20,170 nucleotides of DNA. It comes from an uncultured Eubacteriales bacterium (GTDB lineage: Bacteria > Bacillota > Clostridia > Lachnospirales > Lachnospiraceae). The notes beneath the pieces were generated by a model that was not told the origin of the DNA, ran no database searches, and was given only the letters and a program-made list of their open reading frames with translations. Below, one piece after another: positions 14,324 to 20,170 of the stretch; the stretch's first letter is position 1, and each line of letters begins with the position of its first letter. The position numbers were made by a program, and so were the translations under genes. Location: NCBI GenBank assembly GCA_900321525.1, contig ONWL01000003.1, forward strand, positions 1-20,170, in the 5' to 3' direction.

Positions 14324-14902
14324 TTATGTGAAAGAGCCGTGACAGATGAAGTTGATAAAAGTTACGGCGGCTGCAAAGAAAGGCATCCCCTCATCGGTCT
14401 TGGTTTCCAGAATGAAGGTTTCCTTTTCTTCCTGCTTTTCTTTTTCCTTCTCTTCTCCTGTTTTTTCATCTTTTTCCTTGTACTTCACTGTAAACGTGGC
14501 TTTGTCTTTCTTGACGGTGCCGATGGCTTCCTCACGGTAAAACAGTGTGAAATCCAAATCTGCCGGTTTTCCGGTCAATTTATAGACATACCGTGCATCC
14601 CAGAATGGAAACAGGAGTTCTCCTTTTCGTTTTTTTCGAATGAGCATGAGGCATTTCAGGGCAAGGGGGGTGTATTTTTTACGGAATTTGACCCGTTCTA
14701 ACAACTGGTATTCTTCCGGTCCAATGGATGCCAGTTTTCGGAAACAATAGGAGACGGTCTTGTCCTTATTTTCAAAGAGCAGCTCCGGGCTGATCAGGGA
14801 TGGGCCGGCAGAAACCTGGTACTGGGGTTCTTCTTTGATGTTGATTAAAGTAAAATCTTTGGGACAGTTTTTCATAGTGTCCGGATTCAGATATAGTTGC
14901 AT
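14324..14902 (-). CDS. Hypothetical protein, possibly LURP-one/Tubby-C-like beta-barrel
   Basis: A 192-residue soluble protein with no signal peptide. The pattern of short beta strands (YQVSAGPSLISPELLFENKDKTV, then YVYKLTGKPADLDFTLFYREEAIGTVKK, then a closing hydrophobic helix MPFFAAAVTFINFI) resembles bacterial LURP-one-related/Tubby C-terminal domains, which bind lipids in some eukaryotic cases. I hold this only as an inference. A lysine/glutamate stretch (about 140-162) interrupts the last strands and produces a purine-rich tract in the DNA. Start 14902 (MQLYLNP) has GGAGGG nearby upstream; the open frame extends to 15175, but that part crosses the divergent promoter and is rejected. It is transcribed divergently from the lacI-type gene and convergently with spoVG. 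Confidence 0.7.
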   Translation of the reverse strand: MQLYLNPDTMKNCPKDFTLINIKEEPQYQVSAGPSLISPELLFENKDKTVSYCFRKLASIGPEEYQLLERVKFRKKYTPLALKCLMLIRKKRKGELLFPFWDARYVYKLTGKPADLDFTLFYREEAIGTVKKDKATFTVKYKEKDEKTGEEKEKEKQEEKETFILETKTDEGMPFFAAAVTFINFICHGSFT

Positions 14903-15028
14903 AGAAACCCTCCTAAGTCGATTGCGTTTGATGGTAAATGACATATGATAAGTTGTTTTATTATAACAATAGATAGAAAAGGCCGCAAGGGGATTTGACA
15001 AAAAATGAAAAAAATCTAAAAAGAAAGA

Positions 15029-15057
15029 TTGAATAGTTTCGGAAAAGTACGTATAAT
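15029..15057 (+). promoter_or_regulatory. Sigma-A promoter of the LacI-family regulator operon
   Basis: TTGAAT (15029-15034), a 17-base spacer and TATAAT (15052-15057), about 35 bases before the ATG; AAAGGAGG (15077-15084) is the ribosome binding site. An upstream TTGACA (14995-15000) has no well-spaced -10. No clear LacI-type palindrome is seen here. Confidence 0.75.
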
Positions 15058-15092
15058 AGAGAAAGACACTCAGATAAAAGGAGGATGACAAA

Positions 15093-16109
15093 ATGGTATC
15101 GATGAAAGATATTGCTGTGGCTTGTGGTGTGTCTGTGGCAACTGTAAGCAAATCGCTCAATGGGTATTCTGACATTAGTGCAGAGACAAAGGCAGTGATA
15201 CAGCAGAAGGCAAGGGAGCTGGGCTATTTTCCCAATTCTGCGGCTCGTGCATTGAAAACAAACCGTACATATAATGTAGGGGTTGTGATGACAGATGATT
15301 CTGGCAGTGGTCTGGCACATGAATATTTTGCAAATCTGTTGCAGGCTGTCCGTTCTGAATTGGAAAAGAACGGTCTGGATATCACATTTGTCAACCATGC
15401 GCTGGGTGGACAGAAGATGACTTATTATGAACATTGTAAGTATAGAGGCGTGGATGGCGTGGTGGTTGCCTGTGCAGATTTTGAAAGCGAGGAGATGGAA
15501 GAACTGGTGACCTGTGAATTGCCGGTGGTTGTTTTTGATCATGTGTATCCAGATCGGATGTCGGTATTGTCGGATAACAAAAAAGGAATCACAGACTTGG
15601 TAAAGCATGTGTACAATAATGGACATCGGAAGATTGCATACATTCATGGTGAGTATTCCTTAGTGACCAACACTCGTGTGACCACGTTCCGGGATATGAT
15701 GAATCGTCTGGGGCTGGATATTCCAAAAGAATATATACGGGAAGCGGCATATCATGATGCGGAGCGCGCACATGCCATTGCACGGGAACTATTGCAGCTG
15801 CCAGGTCCGCCTACGTGTATTTTGTATCCGGATGATTTTACAGCATTAGCAGGGATGAGTTATTTACGCCAGGAAGGGTACAATGTGCCGGACGATGTAT
15901 CGGTAGCAGGTTACGATGGTCTGGTGTTAGGACAGGTATTGTATCCCAAACTGACCACCATTGCACAGGATACAGAGCGTATGGGAAAAGAGGCGGCTCA
16001 TGCACTGCTTGATCTGATCGAACATCCGGATCGGCAGAAAGCAAAACAGGTCATCATCAAGGGGCATCTGATTGAGGGAGAATCGGTGGTGCGTTGCAAT
16101 AAAAGATAA
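15093..16109 (+). CDS. LacI-family transcriptional regulator
   Basis: A 338-residue DNA-binding regulator. The N-terminal helix-turn-helix (MKDIAVACGVSVATVSKSLNG, residues 4-24) and hinge helix (NSAARALKT) are canonical. The remainder is the periplasmic-binding-protein-like effector domain: NVGVVMTD at the start, GVDGVVVACAD, VVVFDHVYPD, a DNKKGI motif, GHRKIAYIHG and DDVSVAGYDG. Such proteins usually repress sugar-uptake genes and respond to a sugar ligand. The only gene behind it is a binding lipoprotein 15 bases downstream, so the pair is probably co-transcribed and may share a sugar ligand. The ligand cannot be read from sequence. Confidence 0.94.
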   Translation: MVSMKDIAVACGVSVATVSKSLNGYSDISAETKAVIQQKARELGYFPNSAARALKTNRTYNVGVVMTDDSGSGLAHEYFANLLQAVRSELEKNGLDITFVNHALGGQKMTYYEHCKYRGVDGVVVACADFESEEMEELVTCELPVVVFDHVYPDRMSVLSDNKKGITDLVKHVYNNGHRKIAYIHGEYSLVTNTRVTTFRDMMNRLGLDIPKEYIREAAYHDAERAHAIARELLQLPGPPTCILYPDDFTALAGMSYLRQEGYNVPDDVSVAGYDGLVLGQVLYPKLTTIAQDTERMGKEAAHALLDLIEHPDRQKAKQVIIKGHLIEGESVVRCNKR

Positions 16110-16124
16110 TGGAGGCTAGGGGCA

Positions 16125-17408
16125 ATGAAAAAAGCGGGGATTGGCATCTTGATGGCAGCACTGTTACTCTGTGGCTGCAATCAAAATACAACAGAAAAAG
16201 AGGGAAAAACTGATGGATCGACGGATACAGAAGCTGTGGTACAGACCACAGAAGAAGCGGTCAATATATTTGTGGTATACTGTCAGGATCCATTGACAGC
16301 AGAGTTTTGCAGACAGTTTAAACAGGAACACAGCGAAATTCCCATGCGAATTGTGGAAAATACAGAGAAGCAGCTGGCGGCATGGGAACGGGGTATGGAT
16401 GTAGAAAATGAAGCTTACCCTGATCTGGTGGCAGTATCTTCTGGTGAACTGGAAACTCTGGCAAAGGCAGGGTTGCTGCAGCCGGTATCCGATGTGGGCA
16501 TCACAGAGAAAGACACGGCGCAGATGTATGATTTTATGAAGGAAATGGGTATGGCAGAGGATACGCTGTACGGACTGACCTGGCAGCAAACTGCAGTCAA
16601 GTTTTTGTATCAGCGAAACCTGGTGCAGAAATTTTTGGATGTAGAAGATGGAGAAGGCATGCAGAATGCAGTGGGAGAGTGGACTTCTTTCTATACCGCA
16701 GCTGATGCAGTGGCTCAGAAATCAAATGGCAAAGTCAAGCTGTTGGATACAGCAGAAGAGATGGAGGATGCCATTTTGTCCGCTACACCAGCCTGGTATG
16801 TGGAGGATACATTGCATATTCCGGATGTATTCATGGATTACATGGAGCTGTATCCGGAACTGTTAAACAATCAGCTCACTTGGGGGGAAGAAAAAGCAGA
16901 GGATACCGTAGACAAGCTGCTGGATGGAACAGTGGCAGGTTGTTTTGCCAACGCCTATTTCATCCGTCAGACGTTACAGCAGGCTGGTGCAAAAGAGGGT
17001 GACTGGGGAATCTGTTATGGTCCCCAGACTTATGCAGAAGAGGCGGTCATGCTGGCAATTCCAGTGGGATGCAGTGACCCTGCATTGGCACAAGAATTGT
17101 TGAAATATCTGACTTGTGACCAGGAAACAATGGAGCAGTTCGCATTGGCAAAGACGGTGCCGGTGAATCACAAAGAGGTGATGGATCGGCTGGTAGAGTC
17201 TGAGGAAGGAAAAGATCCTTTGTTAAAGAATCAGAACATATTCAGAGAATATACCAATGCCGCCAGTCGAATTCCCACAGAGGCACCTACGGAACAGGAT
17301 ATTTTGATGAAAGAATTGTTTTTAAAAGAAATGGAAAGTTATTTCAGCGGGAAACGGGATATTGAACAGACACTGGAACATTTTGCAAAGATTGTAGAAG
17401 GATTATAA
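16125..17408 (+). CDS. Sugar-type ABC substrate-binding lipoprotein (orphan)
   Basis: A 427-residue extracellular lipoprotein. The signal peptide is MKKAGIGILMAALLLCGC, with lipobox L-C-G-C and lipidated Cys18, followed by an acidic Thr-rich linker to about residue 45. The rest has the fold pattern of family-1 solute-binding proteins: YPDLVAVSSGELETLAKAGLLQPV, then LYGLTWQQTAVKFLYQRNL, DKLLDGTVAGCFANAYF and AVMLAIPVGCSDPALAQELLKYL. It lacks strong sequence conservation with well-known members. No permease or ATPase gene follows: the next gene is an rRNA methyltransferase beyond a terminator. It may therefore serve a remote transporter or act as a sensor working with the adjacent LacI-type regulator. 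Confidence 0.85.
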   Translation: MKKAGIGILMAALLLCGCNQNTTEKEGKTDGSTDTEAVVQTTEEAVNIFVVYCQDPLTAEFCRQFKQEHSEIPMRIVENTEKQLAAWERGMDVENEAYPDLVAVSSGELETLAKAGLLQPVSDVGITEKDTAQMYDFMKEMGMAEDTLYGLTWQQTAVKFLYQRNLVQKFLDVEDGEGMQNAVGEWTSFYTAADAVAQKSNGKVKLLDTAEEMEDAILSATPAWYVEDTLHIPDVFMDYMELYPELLNNQLTWGEEKAEDTVDKLLDGTVAGCFANAYFIRQTLQQAGAKEGDWGICYGPQTYAEEAVMLAIPVGCSDPALAQELLKYLTCDQETMEQFALAKTVPVNHKEVMDRLVESEEGKDPLLKNQNIFREYTNAASRIPTEAPTEQDILMKELFLKEMESYFSGKRDIEQTLEHFAKIVEGL

Positions 17409-17488
17409 GGTGTCAGTATGATAAAAAGAAGAATCTGATTTGTAGGAAAGTTGTCTGGAAACTGGAATCAAGGATCAGGTAAAGTGGA

Positions 17489-17524
17489 AATGAGGCAAAT
17501 ACATAATTGTATCTGCCTCATTTT
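17489..17524 (+). terminator. Rho-independent terminator after the lipoprotein gene
   Basis: AATGAGGCA (17489-17497) pairs with TGCCTCATT (17514-17522), with an inner ATACA/TGTAT stem and a TTTT tail (17521-17524). It separates the regulator/lipoprotein pair from the methyltransferase gene. Confidence 0.85.
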
Positions 17525-17550
17525 AAAAACAGGAAAAGGAATGAAATTTC

Positions 17551-18831
17551 ATGAAAGAGCAGAAAAAACAGACAAGGACATATGGGCAGAACAAGAAGAC
17601 CAGGTCTGGTCAATCCGGATATCCGAAAGTACGGGAGAATCATGGATCAAAGCAGGTGGTGAAATCAGCAAAGGAAACCTCAGGCAAAAATCCAGATGTC
17701 TGTTCATATGCAGAAAAGTGTGGTGCCTGTACTTATATCAATCTGCCTTATGCAAAACAGCTGAAGAAGAAACAAAAGGCAGTACAGGAACTGATGGGGG
17801 AATTATGTCCGGTACATCCCATCGTAGGGATGGAACAGCCACTCCATTATCGTCACAAAGTACATGCAGTGTTTGGCTGTGATGCCAAAGGCCATCCGGT
17901 GTACGGTGTCTATCAGGCAGGTACTCACAATATTCTTTCTGTGAAAGACTGTCTCATAGAAGATACCCAGTCTGCGGCCATTATCCGAACCATCGGTGGC
18001 TTGTTGCGGTCTTTCAAGATTCGAACCTATGATGAGAGATCCGGTTACGGTCTTCTGCGCCACGTGGTGATTCGAAAGGGGTATGCCACAGGAGAGGTGA
18101 TGGTCATTCTGGTAGTAACAGATCCAGTCTTTTCATCCAGAAAGAACTTTGTGAAGGTGTTACGGGAAAAACATCCGGAGATTACCACAGTGGTATTAAA
18201 TATCAATGACAAAGATACGACCATGGTATTGGGCAGTCGGGACATTGTATTGTACGGCAAAGGCTATATTGAGGATGAACTGGACGGACTGCGTTTTCGT
18301 ATTTCCCCCCAGTCTTTTTATCAGGTCAATCCACCCCAGGCAGAGAAGTTGTACCGCCTTGCTATAGACGCTGCCGGTTTGACAGGCAAAGAGCGGGTGT
18401 TGGACGCATACTGCGGTACCGGAACCATTGGCATTGCAGCCAGCCGGAAAGCAAGAGAAGTGATCGGAGTGGAATTAAACCGGGACGCAGTGAAGGATGC
18501 CATCCAAAATGCCAAATTGAATCAGCGAAAGAACATCCGGTTTTACTGTGCAGATGCCGGTATCTTTATGGAACAATTGGCAGAGAGCGGGGAGCAGATT
18601 GACGTGGTCATCATGGATCCGCCCAGAAGCGGCAGTACGGAAGCCTTCCTGTCCAGCATGAAAACCCTTTCTCCTAAGCGGGTTGTTTATGTATCCTGTA
18701 ATCCGGAAACATTAAAGCGGGATCTGGAGTGGCTGACCAGCAATGGATATGAAGCAAAAGGGGCATGGCCGGTAGATATGTTTGGCGGTACCAATCATTG
18801 CGAGGTCGTAACGAGTCTTATCAGGAAGTGA
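17551..18831 (+). CDS. rlmD: 23S rRNA (uracil-5-)-methyltransferase, RlmCD/RumA type
   Basis: A 426-residue SAM-dependent enzyme of the RumA/RlmD family that makes 5-methyluridine in 23S rRNA. The [4Fe-4S] cysteines are visible: Cys51, Cys57, Cys60 (CSYAEKCGAC) and Cys134 (VKDC). The methyltransferase core has VLDAYCGTGTIG (283-294), IMDPPRSG (354-361) and the nucleophile Cys383 in VYVSCNPETL. The QSFYQVNP motif is present. The N-terminal TRAM domain of many members is absent; instead there is a lysine/arginine-rich, probably disordered tail of about 45 residues, likely for RNA contact. Whether it modifies one or two positions (RlmCD-like) cannot be told. The ribosome binding site AAAGGA lies about 11 bases upstream of the ATG. 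Confidence 0.93.
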   Translation: MKEQKKQTRTYGQNKKTRSGQSGYPKVRENHGSKQVVKSAKETSGKNPDVCSYAEKCGACTYINLPYAKQLKKKQKAVQELMGELCPVHPIVGMEQPLHYRHKVHAVFGCDAKGHPVYGVYQAGTHNILSVKDCLIEDTQSAAIIRTIGGLLRSFKIRTYDERSGYGLLRHVVIRKGYATGEVMVILVVTDPVFSSRKNFVKVLREKHPEITTVVLNINDKDTTMVLGSRDIVLYGKGYIEDELDGLRFRISPQSFYQVNPPQAEKLYRLAIDAAGLTGKERVLDAYCGTGTIGIAASRKAREVIGVELNRDAVKDAIQNAKLNQRKNIRFYCADAGIFMEQLAESGEQIDVVIMDPPRSGSTEAFLSSMKTLSPKRVVYVSCNPETLKRDLEWLTSNGYEAKGAWPVDMFGGTNHCEVVTSLIRK

Positions 18832-18902
18832 TATGTTAACGTGCTGTCTGCATTCCTATTCAGTCAGTAGTCTTGTTGTTTTGAACAGGGGTGAGACTAT
18901 AA

Positions 18903-19007
18903 AAATTTGTCAATTACAAGCGTGAGTTGTACAAATTGGAAGTTCTGGAAATTGCATATGAACAAGAAAATGTGGTATTAAAAAAGAAGAGGGATGAGCG
19001 AAATTGA
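18903..19007 (+). other. Short coding-like stretch between rlmD and the acylphosphatase gene
   Basis: An open frame of 34 codons between stops at 18900 and 19005 encodes a lysine/glutamate-rich, helix-forming peptide (KLEVLEIAYEQENVVLKKKR). It has only a TTG candidate start (18927) and no good ribosome binding site. It could be a remnant of a lost gene or chance. The rest of this 283-base gap holds a TATAAT at 19035 without a clear -35, plus the repeat copy at 19043-19085. No terminator is seen after rlmD. Confidence 0.2.
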
Positions 19008-19042
19008 AAAAACAAATTTCGTTTGCAAAACAGATATAATGG

Positions 19043-19085
19043 AGGCTGTTTTCTGTTCTGTGCAAAGAGTTTCGCAATTGTCTAT
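19043..19085 (+). repeat. Solo copy of the right end of the 2647-2859 palindromic element
   Basis: 43 bases align without gaps to 2818-2860: the first 10 and the last 23 are identical, 34 of 43 in all. The copy ends in the same ATTGTCTAT edge and lies in the leader of the acylphosphatase gene, 16 bases before its ribosome binding site. No left half is visible here. Confidence 0.65.
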
Positions 19086-19114
19086 CAAATTTTTAGAGAA
19101 AGGAGAAGGAAGAT

Positions 19115-19384
19115 TTGGAAGTTCGCAAGCACTTTGTGTTTTCCGGTGGCGTACAGGGAGTGGGGTTCCGCTGTCGAGCCAGTTATGCTGCACAACGGTA
19201 CAGGTGTACCGGTTGGGTGAGAAATGAATGGGACGGTACTGTGACCATGGAATTGCAGGGAAAAGAGGAAGATTTGGAACAGGTGATTTTGGGAATTGAA
19301 AGAGGAACTTATGTCCGGATCGAAAATATGGATGTGCGGACGATGCCTCTGGAAGCGCATGAGTATGGATTTCGGATAGAATGA
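19115..19384 (+). CDS. Acylphosphatase
   Basis: An 89-residue enzyme hydrolysing carboxyl-phosphate bonds such as acetyl phosphate or 1,3-bisphosphoglycerate. The family signature GGVQGVGFRCRA contains the catalytic Arg19, and GWVRNEWDGTVTMELQG contains the catalytic Asn37. Length matches the family (about 90). The start is TTG at 19115, with AGGAGAAGGA (19101-19110) at proper distance; no ATG fits the conserved N-terminus. A repeat element lies directly upstream. Confidence 0.93.
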   Translation: MEVRKHFVFSGGVQGVGFRCRASYAAQRYRCTGWVRNEWDGTVTMELQGKEEDLEQVILGIERGTYVRIENMDVRTMPLEAHEYGFRIE

Positions 19385-19464
19385 TCCATGGAAAAGGAAT
19401 GATCTGAAAAAAGAAAAGAATGATAATAAAAAACTGAAAAACAATGGAAAGACAGCGCTTTTTC

Positions 19465-19494
19465 TTGACAAAGTCTATGAAAATACGTTATCAT
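19465..19494 (+). promoter_or_regulatory. Promoter of the NCS2 permease gene
   Basis: A perfect TTGACA (19465-19470) is followed 18 bases later by TATCAT (19489-19494; TTATCA at 17 bases is the alternative). Transcription from about 19501 gives a leader of some 95 bases. Confidence 0.65.
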
Positions 19495-19517
19495 CAAGGA
19501 AGAAGTGTGTGTGAAAT

Positions 19518-19550
19518 TTTTTGGGAAAGAGCAATGAAACCTCCCAAAAA
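19518..19550 (+). promoter_or_regulatory. Hairpin in the leader of the NCS2 permease gene
   Basis: TTTTTGGGA (19518-19526) is complementary to TCCCAAAAA (19542-19550), with a 15-base loop; GTGT/ACAC flanks could extend it. The conserved core of purine riboswitches is not recognisable. It could be a regulatory structure of another kind or fortuitous. Confidence 0.35.
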
Positions 19551-19594
19551 TGGAACACAAACAGAACGATATTGCTTCACAAAGGAGGATGACG

Positions 19595-20170
19595 ATGTTA
19601 GAAAAAGTCTTCAAATTGAGAGAAAACGGTACCGATGTCAAGACAGAAGTGATGGCCGGTATCACCACCTTTATGACCATGGCCTATATTTTGGCGGTCA
19701 ATCCCAATATTCTGTCGGCTTCCGGTATGGATAAAAACGCAGTGCTCATTGCAACGGCGTTGGCATCTTTTATCGGGACGGCGCTGATGGCATTGTTGGC
19801 CAATTATCCGTTTGCGCTGGCGCCTGGTATGGGATTAAATGCGTATTTTACCTATACCGTGGTAATGGGATATGGATATCCCTGGCAGCTGGCATTGCTT
19901 GCAGTATTGATTGAGGGTGTGATTTTTATTCTTTTGTCTGCAACCAATGTAAGAGAAGCCATCTTCAATGCCATTCCCATGACGCTGAAATCTGCAGTCA
20001 GTGCTGGAATCGGATTGTTCATTGCATTTATCGGCTTGCAAAATGCAAATCTGGTGGTAAGCAGTTCCGCTACGTTGGTCACCTATCAGAATTTTTCCGC
20101 TGATTTTTATTCTGTGGGAATGGGAGCGCTGCTGGCTTTGATTGGCGTGCTGATCATTGCATTTTTATTG
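19595..20170 (+). CDS. NCS2-family (AzgA/PbuG-like) purine permease, partial
   Basis: The first 192 residues of a membrane permease; the rest is beyond the right edge. The start MLEKVFKLRENGTDVKTE leads into GITTFMTMAYILAVNPNIL, the first membrane segment of hypoxanthine/guanine permeases, then APGMGLNAYFTYTVV, a family signature, and further hydrophobic segments (LALLAVLIEGVIFILLSA, AVSAGIGLFIAFIGLQ). Family function: proton-coupled uptake of adenine, guanine or hypoxanthine. AAAGGAGG (19581-19588) lies six bases before the ATG at 19595. It has its own promoter and a structured leader. Confidence 0.93.
   Translation, partial: MLEKVFKLRENGTDVKTEVMAGITTFMTMAYILAVNPNILSASGMDKNAVLIATALASFIGTALMALLANYPFALAPGMGLNAYFTYTVVMGYGYPWQLALLAVLIEGVIFILLSATNVREAIFNAIPMTLKSAVSAGIGLFIAFIGLQNANLVVSSSATLVTYQNFSADFYSVGMGALLALIGVLIIAFLL

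Noticed and set aside
14276..14701. Plus-strand open frame with a phenylalanine/leucine-rich, membrane-like stretch
   Set aside because: The hydrophobic run is the complement of the Lys/Glu-rich tract of the leftward gene. The frame starts within the spoVG terminator.
14903..15175. N-terminal extension of the leftward hypothetical protein to 15175
   Set aside because: It overlaps the divergent LacI-gene promoter and start; the internal ATG at 14902 has its own GGAGGG site.
14961..15647. Long leftward frame inside the LacI-family gene
   Set aside because: Antisense shadow of a gene with clear family motifs; Cys/His/Ile-rich translation of antisense type.
19495..19594. Purine riboswitch before the NCS2 permease
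   Set aside because: The conserved junction and loop sequences of the purine aptamer could not be found, so only an unclassified hairpin is reported.
1..20170. CRISPR arrays, tRNA, rRNA or complete insertion sequences
   Set aside because: No regularly spaced direct repeats, no cloverleaf-like or rRNA-like stretches and no transposase ORF were seen on reading both strands. No computed scan was possible.

Overview
The window reads as chromosomal DNA of a low-to-mid GC, spore-forming-lineage Firmicute, most likely a gut Lachnospiraceae-type clostridium. The evidence is the gene content (paired glgC/glgD, spoVG, a DnaD-domain protein, a RelQ-type alarmone synthetase, Rpn-type nuclease debris), strong GGAGG ribosome binding sites, sigma-A promoters and U-tailed terminators. 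This assignment is inferred from gene families; no rRNA or species marker is present.

Layout. 1-2617 is leftward: a DnaD-domain replication protein running off the left edge, then murC. Between them lies an array of DnaA-box-like 9-mers directly upstream of the DnaD-gene promoter. 2647-3003 is a repeat nest with a 213-bp near-palindromic, MITE-like element and a second, more decayed palindrome. 3293-5171 is an accessory scrapyard: an Rpn-family nuclease pseudogene, a chimeric ATPase ORF that joins the Walker A end of one ATPase to the Walker B end of another, and a truncated partner gene. 5243-5956 is a RelQ/YjbM-type (p)ppGpp synthetase closed by a clear terminator.

6105-10994 is the most interesting unit: a five-gene rightward operon with a terminator on each side. 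It holds a circularly permuted ATP-grasp protein, an alpha-E protein, a transglutaminase-like cysteine hydrolase and two tandem aspartoacylase/succinylglutamate-desuccinylase-like proteins. The second of these has lost most metal ligands and looks like a pseudoenzyme partner of the first. ATP-grasp, alpha-E and transglutaminase is a known but poorly characterised combination, predicted to form and break amide bonds. The added active/inactive deacylase pair suggests an undescribed make-and-cleave system for an acylated or peptide-like metabolite.

11338-13730 is glgCD (ADP-glucose synthesis for glycogen). Then follow spoVG with a hairpin-bearing leader, a leftward hypothetical gene with LURP-one/Tubby-like character, a LacI-family regulator with an orphan sugar-type binding lipoprotein, a 23S rRNA uracil methyltransferase (RlmCD/RumA type), an acylphosphatase, and the start of an NCS2 purine permease cut by the right edge. 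Part of the MITE-like repeat recurs just upstream of the acylphosphatase gene.
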